Shown here: positions 38,601 through 45,583 of the stretch, piece after piece
Numbering within the stretch: the stretch's first letter is position 1
How the letters are laid out: each line of letters starts with the position of its first letter
Source of the DNA: a virus
IMG/VR virus record: IMGVR_UViG_3300020411_002891
Span: 1 to 57,355 of that record
DNA length: 57,355 bases
Reading direction: 5' to 3' (one strand)
Program-made: the position numbers and the translations under genes
The notes under the pieces: generated by a model
Databases searched by the model: none
The model's input: only the letters and a program-made list of their open reading frames with translations
Told to the model about the DNA's origin: nothing

Positions 38601-38845
38601 CAAAGAAAGGTAAGAAGCGAGTTCACCATACCCCAGCGTTGAAGGGCGTAGATATTCTACCCCTAGAGATGCAAGAGGACTGGGTAGCTAGGATGAACTT
38701 TAATAAACTTCAGACTACACTTACACAAGCAGCCAGAGAGGGGTGGCGGTCAAACATTCACGGATTCCACCCTATTCCGGCAGCTACCTATGCAGCAGAG
38801 TTTGGGCAGAAGAGTAAGGTTAAGGATTGGAAGGGGCAGTACTGA
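32690..38845 (+). CDS. Single-chain fused beta-beta' RNA polymerase, 2051 aa
   Basis: Beta motifs come first: 'GYNFEDGIVIS' at 630 with E634/D635, 'GDKLVGRHGNKG' at 769-780, 'NPLGIPGRINIGQVLE' from 809, and 'GGAPHGGMSLGELGLY' near 925. Beta' follows with 'SVPVLPPVFRPI' near 1150 and the catalytic NADFDGD (D1378, D1380, D1382). Next come bridge-helix 'THGARKG', the zinc site 'QKDCGTSQG' with 'CESAHGVCQSC', and trigger-loop-end 'GEPSTQLSLNTFHTGG'. The beta' N-terminal zinc domain is missing: 'GGLFDEKVTGG' runs straight into 'RWSHFKLSEP'. Alpha, omega and sigma are not in the window. GGAG precedes the ATG. Probable role: phage late or virion transcription. Confidence 0.95.
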   Translation: MSQLVPEKQFSAIKTEVEKAIRDNFPVSTKKSEIKLHDVWVDDNKKSTDVRGQKDALMRGRSWNVPVYADLSLRRGGKEVDRKKVIVAHIPKITDRFGYIVDGNEYQTLNQFRLKSGVYHRRAANDLLLAEFNLANRDQFAKGRSFKVQVDPKDAIFYLKFENSHIPLYPLMKDLGVSDRVLERTWGKEIARKNRDKMPPDRALSNFYKAVNGKKPENIEEARGLLGDLLKKTKLLEETTKKTLGKGYKTVESGTILSATKNLLSMSRGERAGDDKTSLDFLSVHSAEDLIAGRIRDAAWKTRRKIINGLDRKRSVRSIVPTSEFDKQIKSFFHTSLVSQGEQTNPLEMLAGQRKTTIMGEQGGIKSIHAISEDSKLINPSHLGFLDPIHTPEGERTGISLTLPIGVSKKGNSLNSTFMDAKTGKKKALDPGEALTATVGFPDQYEFVGGKPKPRGKTVKATVNGKVVNVDPKKVDYIIPSARGIFSVSSNLIPFLQNNQGNRAMTAARQQEQAVPLDNREAPLVQVQTDGANTFEQVLGKYASRRSPVDGVIDRVKKDAIVIRKGKKKYEVQLYRNFPLQGQTLYDSTVKVKAGDRVKKGQLIADSSFTKDGTLALGTNLRTAYMPFKGYNFEDGIVISESAAKKLTSLHMYKKEIEADSEAVINRKKFLAEHPYSFKKDQISGIEDGGVIKVGAEVKEGDPLVLLLRKPSETKYRSDLKTFSRGRPDKYRDRSVVWDKPYPGIVTDVVRRGNKVSVFVKTKEPAQSGDKLVGRHGNKGIITKIVADSDMPYREGKGGKREHIEIALNPLGIPGRINIGQVLETAAGKVAEKKKGIYKVRNFAPGSDYLGQVKEDLKSAGLKDKETLINPETGKPFDQDILVGNQYTFKLRHQVQKKMSARSGGFGSPYNINHAPAGGAPHGGMSLGELGLYSMLAHGARENLHEMFAYKSTKNDDLWDALREGTPLPPPKTPFAYEKFLGYMNAMRVNVKKEGNHLVLSPFTEEQVKALSAGELQQPGLALRGKDLKPEKGGLFDEKVTGGVEGTRWSHFKLSEPMPNPLFEDAIKKVLGLTQKKYEDVVRGRTSYKGQTGGKALQSMLSDVDVSSERKKIESKIKDVRGETRNKLHSKLRILKALETNKSNATVYMMDSVPVLPPVFRPIIVREDGNLSTDDLNNLYKDIGAVNDSLKSNKKAGVPDAFMQDIRGELYDGLKALTGMGGSITRKGEYKGIIDIISGKTRKSFSGQPSGSPKHGFFQKSIIKRRQDFTARSTIVPEPRMGLDELGLPEGIAWKLYEPFVSRELIRANYKPLDAFDAISKKTKAAESALNKVIHERPILLKRDPALHKHNVMAFKPRLVKGKAIEIHPLVTAGYNADFDGDAMNVYLPITSKASKEAEGMYPSNNLFSPTTGAVQYTPGHEALLGLYLASKPGKRTRRSFKTESEARKEFKRGKIGYTDVVKVGGHETTIGRLDIESTLPKKMRETGRKKIGSMRIFDKGVTKQVLTDVAKNHPHMYGEVANKLKDIGNKHSYEVGYSVGLDDFAVINKGHRDKLINKANAQARKVARGRGSAEAKNSKIIDIFSKVDDDLDRLNTFHLKKFPTNISTMVDSGSRGSFSQLKQIISSPILVKDSKDRVVPYLIPKSYSEGMDVASYWTTMHGARKGTIQKVQGVRDPGYISKQIVNSSMNQVVTQKDCGTSQGIWMDVNDPDIVDRRLAKGIRTGGKRYRKNTVTTAKTLSSARKGRRDKLFVRSPLRCESAHGVCQSCMGTSSGGKDWDIGSNVGIISAQAIGEPSTQLSLNTFHTGGLAKGKGAKSQGTFKRLEQLLRMPKMLPNSAPLALGSGKVQKIEKAPQGGEYVTIGGKQHYVPASQERKVKLHQKVSKGDSLSDGVVDPKKLLVLKGLQSVQDYLTDEIRGVVNTAAPVRRRNIEVVVKALTNVTRVDDPGDHPDWVVGDMRPYSQVRAYNSKKGKKRVHHTPALKGVDILPLEMQEDWVARMNFNKLQTTLTQAAREGWRSNIHGFHPIPAATYAAEFGQKSKVKDWKGQY

Positions 38846-40563
38846 TGAGAAGAAAGGCAGGGAAGGCGGTAAGTAAAGGGGTAGCTAAAGACGGATATAC
38901 GCCGGTACGTCTAGTAGATGGAATGGTTACTTCTGTCGATAGAATTAACTGGACGTGCAAGGTAAAGACTGACTTCCAGAGCAATCCTGTCGATGCTGAG
39001 ATTATGCCAGTGTATCTAGGCGGCGCAGGCAACGGACTGTTCTATCTTCCTGAAGTCGGTTCTCAAGTCTACGTCGCTTGGCCTAGCCATAAGAGTATGC
39101 CAGTAATTATTGGTGGCGCCGTCCTCTCTGACGAAAATAAAGACGGCGAAGAGGCTCTGGACGAAGACGGTAACGTCATAGAGGGTGGAGAGTCTAACGA
39201 CCCATCTTTTGCGGGCAATCGTCCCACCCTTAATGAGGGCGACATTATGATGTCGTCTGAGGGCGGAAACTTCTTAATCATGCGAGAGGGGGGAGTTATT
39301 GAAATTGGCTCATCCCAAGTAGCTCGCCGGTACTACATACCTATCTCAAACTTTATCCGTGACTTTTGTTCTACCTATGAGATGAACGCTGCGGGAGGCC
39401 AAATGGCCTGGTCCCGCAGAAGGGGTGCGGACACTTGGGGCACTACTACAAAAACAGACGAAGAAGGCGTTGAGACAGAAGTACTAAAGACTCCTGTTGA
39501 GTTCAGCCTGGACGTTAAGGAGTTTGCGGAAGAGCCGCCTATTATTAGCCTAAAGATGGGCCGTATAGAAGAGGAAGACGAAGAGAGGCTGATAGGAAAC
39601 TCGTCTGACGGTGAGATTGTCGTTTCTCTAAACGTAAATGACCACTTCAAGGCTTGGATTGATAAGAAGGGCAACCTTAGTCTCCACCAGGCTGGCACTA
39701 TCTCTCGCTCGTACGAGAAGGCTATTGTTGAGCACTACCAGGCATCTCAACTTGTTGAGGTAAAGGGGTTGCTCCGGTGGGCAGCCGGGCAGAGGCACGC
39801 AGAGATTACTAAAGACTCTTCAGACATTGTTCACGGCGATCGGATGTACGCAACAGACGGGGATCACGTAGACGTGTGTAAGGGGGGTAGATACGTAGAG
39901 ACACAAGGACCGTACCAGGAGAAGCACCTTAGCGTAGACAGCGACGTATCCGGCTCAGTTAACGAGGCCGTGGTAGGTCAGTACACTGCCAGCTATGGCT
40001 CTAGGGAAACCTCTGTGGCGGGAAACGATATGGAGATGGTCTCTGGTCAAAAGTCTATCTCTTGCGCTAACGCTATGCAGGACGGAACTGCTTTCAAAGT
40101 CACGTCCACTACTGGTGAAATACAGCTAAACGCTGCTTTGGGCGTAATTCGCTTGGCTTCGGGCGGCTTAGCCACGGGAGGGCTAGTTTCTTTTGTACCC
40201 ACCACGGTATGCGCAAGCGAGCTTGTGCTCGCGCCGTCGGGTACCGCTATAATGGAAACACGGATGCTGACTCCTACTGCGCCAGGTACTCCCCCTCCCT
40301 TTGGTAGAGTAGAGACGAACGCACTAGGGGCGGGCATCTACACCGCTATGGGTTCCGTTAAGGTGGACATGGCAGGCAACGTTGCTATGGGCGCCCCAGG
40401 TGGCCATGGGGCGGTCGTTACCACCCTGTCTCATCCAGTTTGCTATGTTACTGGCGCGCCGATTCTTGGAGTAACTACCGTAGGTGCAGCAGGCGTCCCC
40501 GGCCCGGCGTACGTACCCAATACAGAGATGCCGGACCTATCTGCTGGCACTCCGATAGTCTAA
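38845..40563 (+). CDS. gp5/VgrG-like baseplate spike protein, 572 aa
   Basis: Starts at ATG 38845 overlapping the RNA polymerase stop (TGATG). The N-terminal domain has an OB-fold pattern ending in 'FYLPEVGSQVYVAWPSHKSM PVIIGG' (written with a break), which is typical of gp5 and VgrG hubs. It is followed by an acidic linker, a helical/strand segment and a repetitive C-terminal beta region rich in Gly, Ser and Val. Such proteins form the trimeric membrane-piercing needle of contractile tails. No lysozyme domain was seen. Confidence 0.75.
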   Translation: MRRKAGKAVSKGVAKDGYTPVRLVDGMVTSVDRINWTCKVKTDFQSNPVDAEIMPVYLGGAGNGLFYLPEVGSQVYVAWPSHKSMPVIIGGAVLSDENKDGEEALDEDGNVIEGGESNDPSFAGNRPTLNEGDIMMSSEGGNFLIMREGGVIEIGSSQVARRYYIPISNFIRDFCSTYEMNAAGGQMAWSRRRGADTWGTTTKTDEEGVETEVLKTPVEFSLDVKEFAEEPPIISLKMGRIEEEDEERLIGNSSDGEIVVSLNVNDHFKAWIDKKGNLSLHQAGTISRSYEKAIVEHYQASQLVEVKGLLRWAAGQRHAEITKDSSDIVHGDRMYATDGDHVDVCKGGRYVETQGPYQEKHLSVDSDVSGSVNEAVVGQYTASYGSRETSVAGNDMEMVSGQKSISCANAMQDGTAFKVTSTTGEIQLNAALGVIRLASGGLATGGLVSFVPTTVCASELVLAPSGTAIMETRMLTPTAPGTPPPFGRVETNALGAGIYTAMGSVKVDMAGNVAMGAPGGHGAVVTTLSHPVCYVTGAPILGVTTVGAAGVPGPAYVPNTEMPDLSAGTPIV

Positions 40564-41243
40564 TGCCTCTTGTTGGTTCAGCTTTATCCGGCGCTGTTTT
40601 TGGGAAGTACGTAAGCACTATGCCAACAGCTACGGCTGCCGTACGTACCAACGTCTTAATGGGAGTGCCTACTCATTGCGTGCCTCAAGTCATGATTGAG
40701 TGTATCTGCAATGCATTCGCTGCGGCACTCCTTACAGTGACCGTAAAAGACATTGTGACTGGAACTGCGGGAGCAGGGACAGCTGCTCCCGTACCTTTTG
40801 TGTTCCCTCCCCCAGCTATAGCAGCCGCTCAAACGAAATTTATTGCCAACATGGCTTGGGCAGGACCTTCTGCTCCGATTCTAGCTACTGCCCTAATTAC
40901 TGACGTAGCAACCCAAGCAATGGCCATGGGTCAAGTTCAGATGGGTCCGCCTCCAGGAGTGGGGGTGGGGACTGGCGTTATAAGTCCGGCGTCAAACCCG
41001 CACCTTGCTATGGTTATGAGCGCCGCCGTTTCTGGTCAGCTAAATACATTCTTTACTGCGTCGAAGATGTTTAATCTAGGAGACGCTCCAGCAGGGCCGC
41101 TAACTCCGCAGATAGCTATGTTAATAATGAACTTATCAACGGCCTACGGATCTATCGTAGGGGCGGTTACCGGTAATGTGGCTTATGTAGGTTCGGCGTC
41201 GACTTCGGCGGCCGCTACTACAGGTACAGGTAAATTTATATAG
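40563..41243 (+). CDS. Hydrophobic Ala/Gly-rich protein after the spike, 226 aa
   Basis: ATG at 40563 overlaps the spike stop (TAATG). The protein is rich in Ala, Gly, Met, Pro and Val, with long hydrophobic stretches ('MIECICNAFAAALLTVTV') and a flexible Ser/Ala/Thr tail. It resembles neither a normal PAAR tip nor a holin by clear motif. Position directly after the spike gene suggests a tip, hub or membrane-interacting component ejected on infection. Confidence 0.6.
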   Translation: MPLVGSALSGAVFGKYVSTMPTATAAVRTNVLMGVPTHCVPQVMIECICNAFAAALLTVTVKDIVTGTAGAGTAAPVPFVFPPPAIAAAQTKFIANMAWAGPSAPILATALITDVATQAMAMGQVQMGPPPGVGVGTGVISPASNPHLAMVMSAAVSGQLNTFFTASKMFNLGDAPAGPLTPQIAMLIMNLSTAYGSIVGAVTGNVAYVGSASTSAAATTGTGKFI

Positions 41244-41252
41244 GGAGAAGCT

Positions 41253-41498
41253 ATGTCAGGTAAGTGGGAAAAAGGCGGAGTAGATGCGACGGCACTAGTT
41301 GATCTTATGCAGCAACTTAAGGATCTGCATGCAGTAGTTTCTGCGCAGCGTGATCAAGAGATAGATAAGGCAGTGGGGCTAGGAGAAAACATAGAAGTCC
41401 TGGTCGACTATAATCAAGTCAGTAGAGAGGCTGCGGAGAAGGTTAGGGCAGCGGCAGAACAACTAAAGAAGGCAAAGGCTAACTTTAAGAATGGCTGA
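41253..41498 (+). CDS. Small coiled-coil protein, 81 aa
   Basis: Preceded by GGAG with normal spacing. The product is helical with Glu/Lys/Ala heptads ('AAEKVRAAAEQLKKAKANF') and overlaps the next gene by 8 bases. It is probably a small tail or baseplate component. No family recognised. Confidence 0.6.
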   Translation: MSGKWEKGGVDATALVDLMQQLKDLHAVVSAQRDQEIDKAVGLGENIEVLVDYNQVSREAAEKVRAAAEQLKKAKANFKNG

Positions 41499-42936
41499 AT
41501 GGACAAAAATAGAGGCCAATACCGACCAGCTTACGGAGGTTATCCGTGACGTTGGTGACGTAGTAGGTCAAATTGCCGGTATTCTCGAAGCGGTAGCCAT
41601 TCTATTAGAGGCCATAGCAGAACTTTTAATTATACCGACAGATCTGCTGAAAGCTCTACTCAATCAGATCCTCAGAATGCTTGAGGATATTGTCCTTACA
41701 TTTCTCCAGAACAACATAGCGTTCTGTTTTCACTCAAATATAAACTTTGATTTTGAGTGGAGCTGGAAGCCTAAAGGTATACCAGACGGGGAGTTGGATG
41801 CAGGAGGGGCTTCGATTAGCGGGGCGACCGTCCACTCTGACTACAACCCAAACTATACTGTTGACGGTGATCTACCTTGGAAGGGCACCGGCCTAGCCGG
41901 TTGGTTGTGGGAGATAGCGGCATCAGGCCAAGACAAGACAGATCCGTGGCGCCCTCAGACAGATGCGGACTCTAAGACCGGGGCCTTGATAGGAATAAAA
42001 GCGCTGCCTGGGTTTGACGGCCTAGAGGGGCTACTCCCCCTGTTCAATAATATTTTCTTCGATTGGAAAGTAGATAAAGACAAGGAGTACACCAAGGAGT
42101 ATTGGGAAGACATAGCAGATAGCTGGCGCATGAAGCCTATGAAACGCCTCGGGTCTGCTATGGCGGCATCGATCATGGGCGATATGGCAGACGGAGAAGG
42201 GGAAATCCGGGTTACCATGGATGGGGTAAAGAAGTACCTATTCAACCAAATGGGTCCTGCTAGCCCGTTCGGAGGGCCTGACGAAGGAGATAAGCTACAG
42301 TACTTTATGGGCTCTATGCCTGTATGGCGTAGCGTACCTCTAGCTGAGATATTGGGGCCGCCAGTAAAGGCATTCTTTGAGGCTTTACGAGAGATAATAG
42401 AACAGCTCAAGTTTCCCTCAGATGATTACCTAAAAAGACTTGTTCTACTGATAGCTCGAAAAGTACAGCAGCTTAGCGAGCTGCTGAAGAAGATCGAAGA
42501 GGTAATCATGGACCTCGCGGATCTTATTGACTTGATTACTGACCTTGATTGGATCTACTTGCCCATAGAGGCAGGCGGTATGCAGGGCTTGGTAACTAGA
42601 GCGGTTGGTGCCGAAGGATTTATGGAACTAACGCAAGGTGAGTCAAAAGTAGCTACAAGTGATGGTAGAGTAGTGTTACTATCAGAAGCCACTGAGTCTG
42701 ATTTAGCTGGCGGAGAGATTCGTCAAACAGGCGGTATAGGAGAGACGGGCATCGTTTTCGGGTTCGTCGCGCTTTGGAATACAGAGGATATGGGTAAGAA
42801 AGTAGAACAGTTGATGGCGCTAGTTACCGGAGATATTGCAGGTCTGTTAAAGAGTCAGTACGAAGGCAAGATTAAAGCTATTGATGAGGCCGCTACTGGC
42901 GTCAGAAAGGCGTCGAACCCATCAGAAGATGTATGA
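41491..42936 (+). CDS. Tail/baseplate structural protein, 481 aa
   Basis: The N-terminal ~70 residues hold a hydrophobic helix ('IAGILEAVAILLEAIAELL'). A Trp-rich middle region ('WKPKGIPDGELDAGG', 'KTDPWRPQTD') follows, then helices and a beta-rich C-terminal part. No catalytic motif was seen. It lies between a small coiled-coil gene and a 650-aa gene in the structural operon. A hub or baseplate wedge is a reasonable guess. Confidence 0.6.
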   Translation: MAEWTKIEANTDQLTEVIRDVGDVVGQIAGILEAVAILLEAIAELLIIPTDLLKALLNQILRMLEDIVLTFLQNNIAFCFHSNINFDFEWSWKPKGIPDGELDAGGASISGATVHSDYNPNYTVDGDLPWKGTGLAGWLWEIAASGQDKTDPWRPQTDADSKTGALIGIKALPGFDGLEGLLPLFNNIFFDWKVDKDKEYTKEYWEDIADSWRMKPMKRLGSAMAASIMGDMADGEGEIRVTMDGVKKYLFNQMGPASPFGGPDEGDKLQYFMGSMPVWRSVPLAEILGPPVKAFFEALREIIEQLKFPSDDYLKRLVLLIARKVQQLSELLKKIEEVIMDLADLIDLITDLDWIYLPIEAGGMQGLVTRAVGAEGFMELTQGESKVATSDGRVVLLSEATESDLAGGEIRQTGGIGETGIVFGFVALWNTEDMGKKVEQLMALVTGDIAGLLKSQYEGKIKAIDEAATGVRKASNPSEDV

Positions 42937-42943
42937 GGTATAC

Positions 42944-44896
42944 ATGTCCACTAAACCACTTATTTATTCCCCAGAAGTAACTTTCGAGAAGGTTGCTTCT
43001 ACTGCACGATTAGAGTCGGACGCCAATGAGTGGCCTTCTGAGATCCTTAAAGTGGCTTACAAAACACTTCCGTATCTTAGGGCTTACGAGGTAGATGTTG
43101 ATCTAGATAAGATTGACGAAGCTAGAGGGTACGGCATCGGGAAGCTGTTGATCTACCCAGCTCGTATGACTAAGCAGGCAGCTGCGCAGCAAGAGCGGCT
43201 GATCTCCTTTCCTGTAATAGTAAAGGATCGGGAGATGTCTCCTCTTGATGTTTACTCACACAAAAACACGATGCATCCAGAGTCAGAGGAGGCTGTAGAG
43301 AGCCTTCTTTTCCGCCCCGACTTGTTTGAGAGCAACGCAAAGCCAAATACATTTGGTGGCCACGACTTAGGCGGCCAGATCAATCCGCCTACAATGAACC
43401 TCCGACCAAATACAGGTATTCAGAAGCTTTCTTCTGTAAACTTATGGAAGGCGGCTCTCCCAACATTTCGTGATGCGGACGTAGACTCTTTTAAGAAGTC
43501 TGTGAGCAACAGCATGGGAGTAAAGATTGCTTTTGCTACTAGCGAGGTACTTAAAGCCATCGTTGAAGATCTTGCAGACCACAAAGAGGTTACTGCATCG
43601 GATCTTGCTAGTAGTAGGGTAGAGTCAACTCCTCCCTCGACTGTTCAGTTTGTTGCTGATGGTATGGGGTATCGAGTAAAGACGGCAAGCCATCGATGCT
43701 ATGCGCCTACCGAGAAAACCATAGATAGATTTGAGGCGGAGGATGTCCTGTCTAAAGAGGCTATGGACCGACTCAAGAAAGACGGCATTCTTACCCTTAC
43801 TGTGGATCCCATCGAAGAGTCCTTTACTGTTAAAACTGCGCAAGAGGCCAACCGCTTCGGTATTTACTCTACTCGAGTAGGAAGTAAGGACGTTGAAGGC
43901 GTTGTCGTCCCTCGGATGATTTCCCTAGAAGGCAAGGAGCTTGACCTTCAGGTATTTGCTGGGGAAGGTGAGCACGCCGTCCAGGAGAAGATCGCTGGAG
44001 TGTTTAAGAACGATGTGATCGTCCCTGACGCAGCCCCCCGAGGCTCTGGTATCTTTGTGTATCAGTCTGGTCCTATGGCAGTGGCTACGGAGCCCGTAGA
44101 GATTACCAATCGCTTTTCCATCAACTACGGTACCGAGAAGGTAGCGCAGTACAGTGGTAAGACGTCTGTTTATGGAGAGCCTGTCCAGATCACTGTGGTA
44201 CCCGGTCTTCAGAAGATCGCCTCTACAGGTCCGGGGCAATATGCAATTCCGGATACGTTCCGATTTGTTCCCCTAAACGGTAAGCAAGTAACTGTAGCTG
44301 CCACGACGGATAGTGTTGATCTATTTGAGAAGCAGAAGGTTGCCGGAAGAAACTCTGTTGAGGTTATCTCCGATGGCTCTTTCTATTCGCTACGCGGCGC
44401 TAACTCTGAGAGTGCCTTTGGTGGTGAAGTACTAAACAAGGCAGAAGCGGAGTTTGCCCTTAGCGCCATGGGTGTTGCAGGTAACCAGGTCCGTGGGTTG
44501 CTGAAGAAAGCATCTGCAAATGGTAGTGTCCGAATCCCGCACACCCGGCAGGTAGTGTTGGAAGCCACTGCTAAATCAGCCCTACTTAAAGAAGCATCTG
44601 ACAATGCAGTAGACGTTACTCCTTACCGAGTAGATTTAGTTAAAGAGGCGTCTGTTATTGTGGATAAAGAGACTGCTGATGCAATTCTATCTCTTGGGTT
44701 CGTTACCCCTGAGAACGTATCTCTTTACGTAGACTATCTCCCAGAGCTTGAGAAGGTATCTTCTAAGCTGGCAGAGATTCTTGTAGCGAGCCGTTTGGGT
44801 ATGGACGACGTAAGGGAGTCCGCCGCTAAGAACGCTATGACCCAATTAACCTCAGTCGTTCAAGGTCTTGGGCAACTGAAAGCTAAAACACAGTAG
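42944..44896 (+). CDS. Large head-region protein with repeated K(V/I)A signals, 650 aa
   Basis: ATG 42944 is preferred over earlier in-frame starts because GAGG lies 5 bases upstream and it follows the previous stop. The N-terminus is 'STKPLIYSPEVTFEKVAST', carrying the recurring (F)EKVAS signal at residues 13-18. Similar segments recur along the chain: 'ILKVAY', 'IQKLSS', 'EKVAQYS', 'LQKIAST', 'LKKASAN' and 'LKEASDN'. The body is otherwise mixed alpha/beta. No enzyme motif recognised. A virion protein processed or packaged with the head is inferred. Confidence 0.65.
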   Translation: MSTKPLIYSPEVTFEKVASTARLESDANEWPSEILKVAYKTLPYLRAYEVDVDLDKIDEARGYGIGKLLIYPARMTKQAAAQQERLISFPVIVKDREMSPLDVYSHKNTMHPESEEAVESLLFRPDLFESNAKPNTFGGHDLGGQINPPTMNLRPNTGIQKLSSVNLWKAALPTFRDADVDSFKKSVSNSMGVKIAFATSEVLKAIVEDLADHKEVTASDLASSRVESTPPSTVQFVADGMGYRVKTASHRCYAPTEKTIDRFEAEDVLSKEAMDRLKKDGILTLTVDPIEESFTVKTAQEANRFGIYSTRVGSKDVEGVVVPRMISLEGKELDLQVFAGEGEHAVQEKIAGVFKNDVIVPDAAPRGSGIFVYQSGPMAVATEPVEITNRFSINYGTEKVAQYSGKTSVYGEPVQITVVPGLQKIASTGPGQYAIPDTFRFVPLNGKQVTVAATTDSVDLFEKQKVAGRNSVEVISDGSFYSLRGANSESAFGGEVLNKAEAEFALSAMGVAGNQVRGLLKKASANGSVRIPHTRQVVLEATAKSALLKEASDNAVDVTPYRVDLVKEASVIVDKETADAILSLGFVTPENVSLYVDYLPELEKVSSKLAEILVASRLGMDDVRESAAKNAMTQLTSVVQGLGQLKAKTQ

Positions 44897-44903
44897 GTGA
44901 CTC

Positions 44904-45293
44904 ATGATTTATTCAGATGACAACATTCATACAGCACTTGAAAAGTTGGCTGCGTCAGGTCTTGATAAGACAGCAGTTAGTGCGGACTTCGTGAGGGCTG
45001 CGATAAAGAAACGTCTGGAAGGCGTCCAAAAGGGTAAGCTCAGAGGAATGTTCGTAGGGCATAAGCCTGCAGCCGAAGCGACGTCAGCTCAATTAAGCCG
45101 TATTAGATACAATACTAAGGCACGAAAAGCTGCAACCCAGTCGGCTGCAAATAACCCTGACTTAATTTCTAGGCCCGGGGGCATGAAAAAGCTGAAGGCA
45201 TATAACAAAGCCAAGAATGTCGACACTGCCGTTGATGACGGCCAGAACCGCGCTAAGGTACTACAGCACACTAAACGCCTGTGGAAGTATTAG
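44904..45293 (+). CDS. Small basic head-region protein with EKLA signal, 129 aa
   Basis: The N-terminal 'HTALEKLAASGLDKTAV' has two adjacent copies of the K(L/T)A signal, followed by a Lys/Arg-rich body ('KARKAATQSAANN', 'KKLKAYNKAKN'). GTGA precedes the ATG. Charge distribution and position suggest an internal head protein. No family recognised. Confidence 0.6.
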   Translation: MIYSDDNIHTALEKLAASGLDKTAVSADFVRAAIKKRLEGVQKGKLRGMFVGHKPAAEATSAQLSRIRYNTKARKAATQSAANNPDLISRPGGMKKLKAYNKAKNVDTAVDDGQNRAKVLQHTKRLWKY

Positions 45294-45295
45294 TA

Positions 45296-45535
45296 GTGGA
45301 TCTCACCCCTACTAGCGTAGCGTCCTATTGGGATGAGCTTGAAAAGATCGCTAAGAAGTACAGCGTTCGCGGTGCTTCTGGCGGCCGTGCTCACAAGGGT
45401 GCGGCAGACGGCGTAAAGCTAGTTCTTGGAAAAAATGTTTCCATGAGCAAGCTAAAGCAGTATAAAAAGTCATCTCCTCTTCATGTAGGGGGAGATGAGG
45501 ACTGGGCAAACGTCCCTGCCACCTCAGTTCCGTAG
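45296..45535 (+). CDS. Small basic protein with DELEKIA leader, 79 aa
   Basis: GTG 45296 lies two bases after the previous stop, with GGAAG about 8 bases upstream. The N-terminal 'ASYWDELEKIAKKYSVRG' is one of the clearest copies of the recurring signal. The rest is basic and Gly-rich, with an 8-base-pair hairpin in its coding sequence (45470-45498). Likely a head-associated small protein. Confidence 0.6.
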   Translation: MDLTPTSVASYWDELEKIAKKYSVRGASGGRAHKGAADGVKLVLGKNVSMSKLKQYKKSSPLHVGGDEDWANVPATSVP

Positions 45536-45542
45536 CAGTCTT

Positions 45543-45572
45543 TTGCTATTGTATTAAGTGCGGATCTATTAT
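45543..45572 (+). promoter_or_regulatory. Sigma70-like promoter before the 294-aa gene
   Basis: TTGCTA, 18-base spacer, TATTAT in the only sizeable gap (48 bases) of this stretch. The ATG is 11 bases after the -10, so the leader would be only a few bases. This matches the short-leader style of the promoters at 27651 and 51230. Confidence 0.45.
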
Positions 45573-45583
45573 TATGGGTAGTA

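Noticed and set aside
32690-38845. Possibility that the RNA polymerase is host DNA joined to phage sequence
   Set aside because: It lies between portal and spike, shares a TGATG overlap with the spike gene, and is far more compact than bacterial beta plus beta'.
40440-40562. Upstream extension of the hydrophobic protein gene
   Set aside because: Would overlap the spike gene by over 100 bases and encodes an Arg/Ser/Cys-rich stretch; ATG 40563 in a TAATG overlap is the natural start.
45470-45498. 8-bp hairpin TCATCTCC/GGAGATGA considered as a terminator
   Set aside because: Lies inside the coding sequence of the 79-aa gene and has no T-tract.
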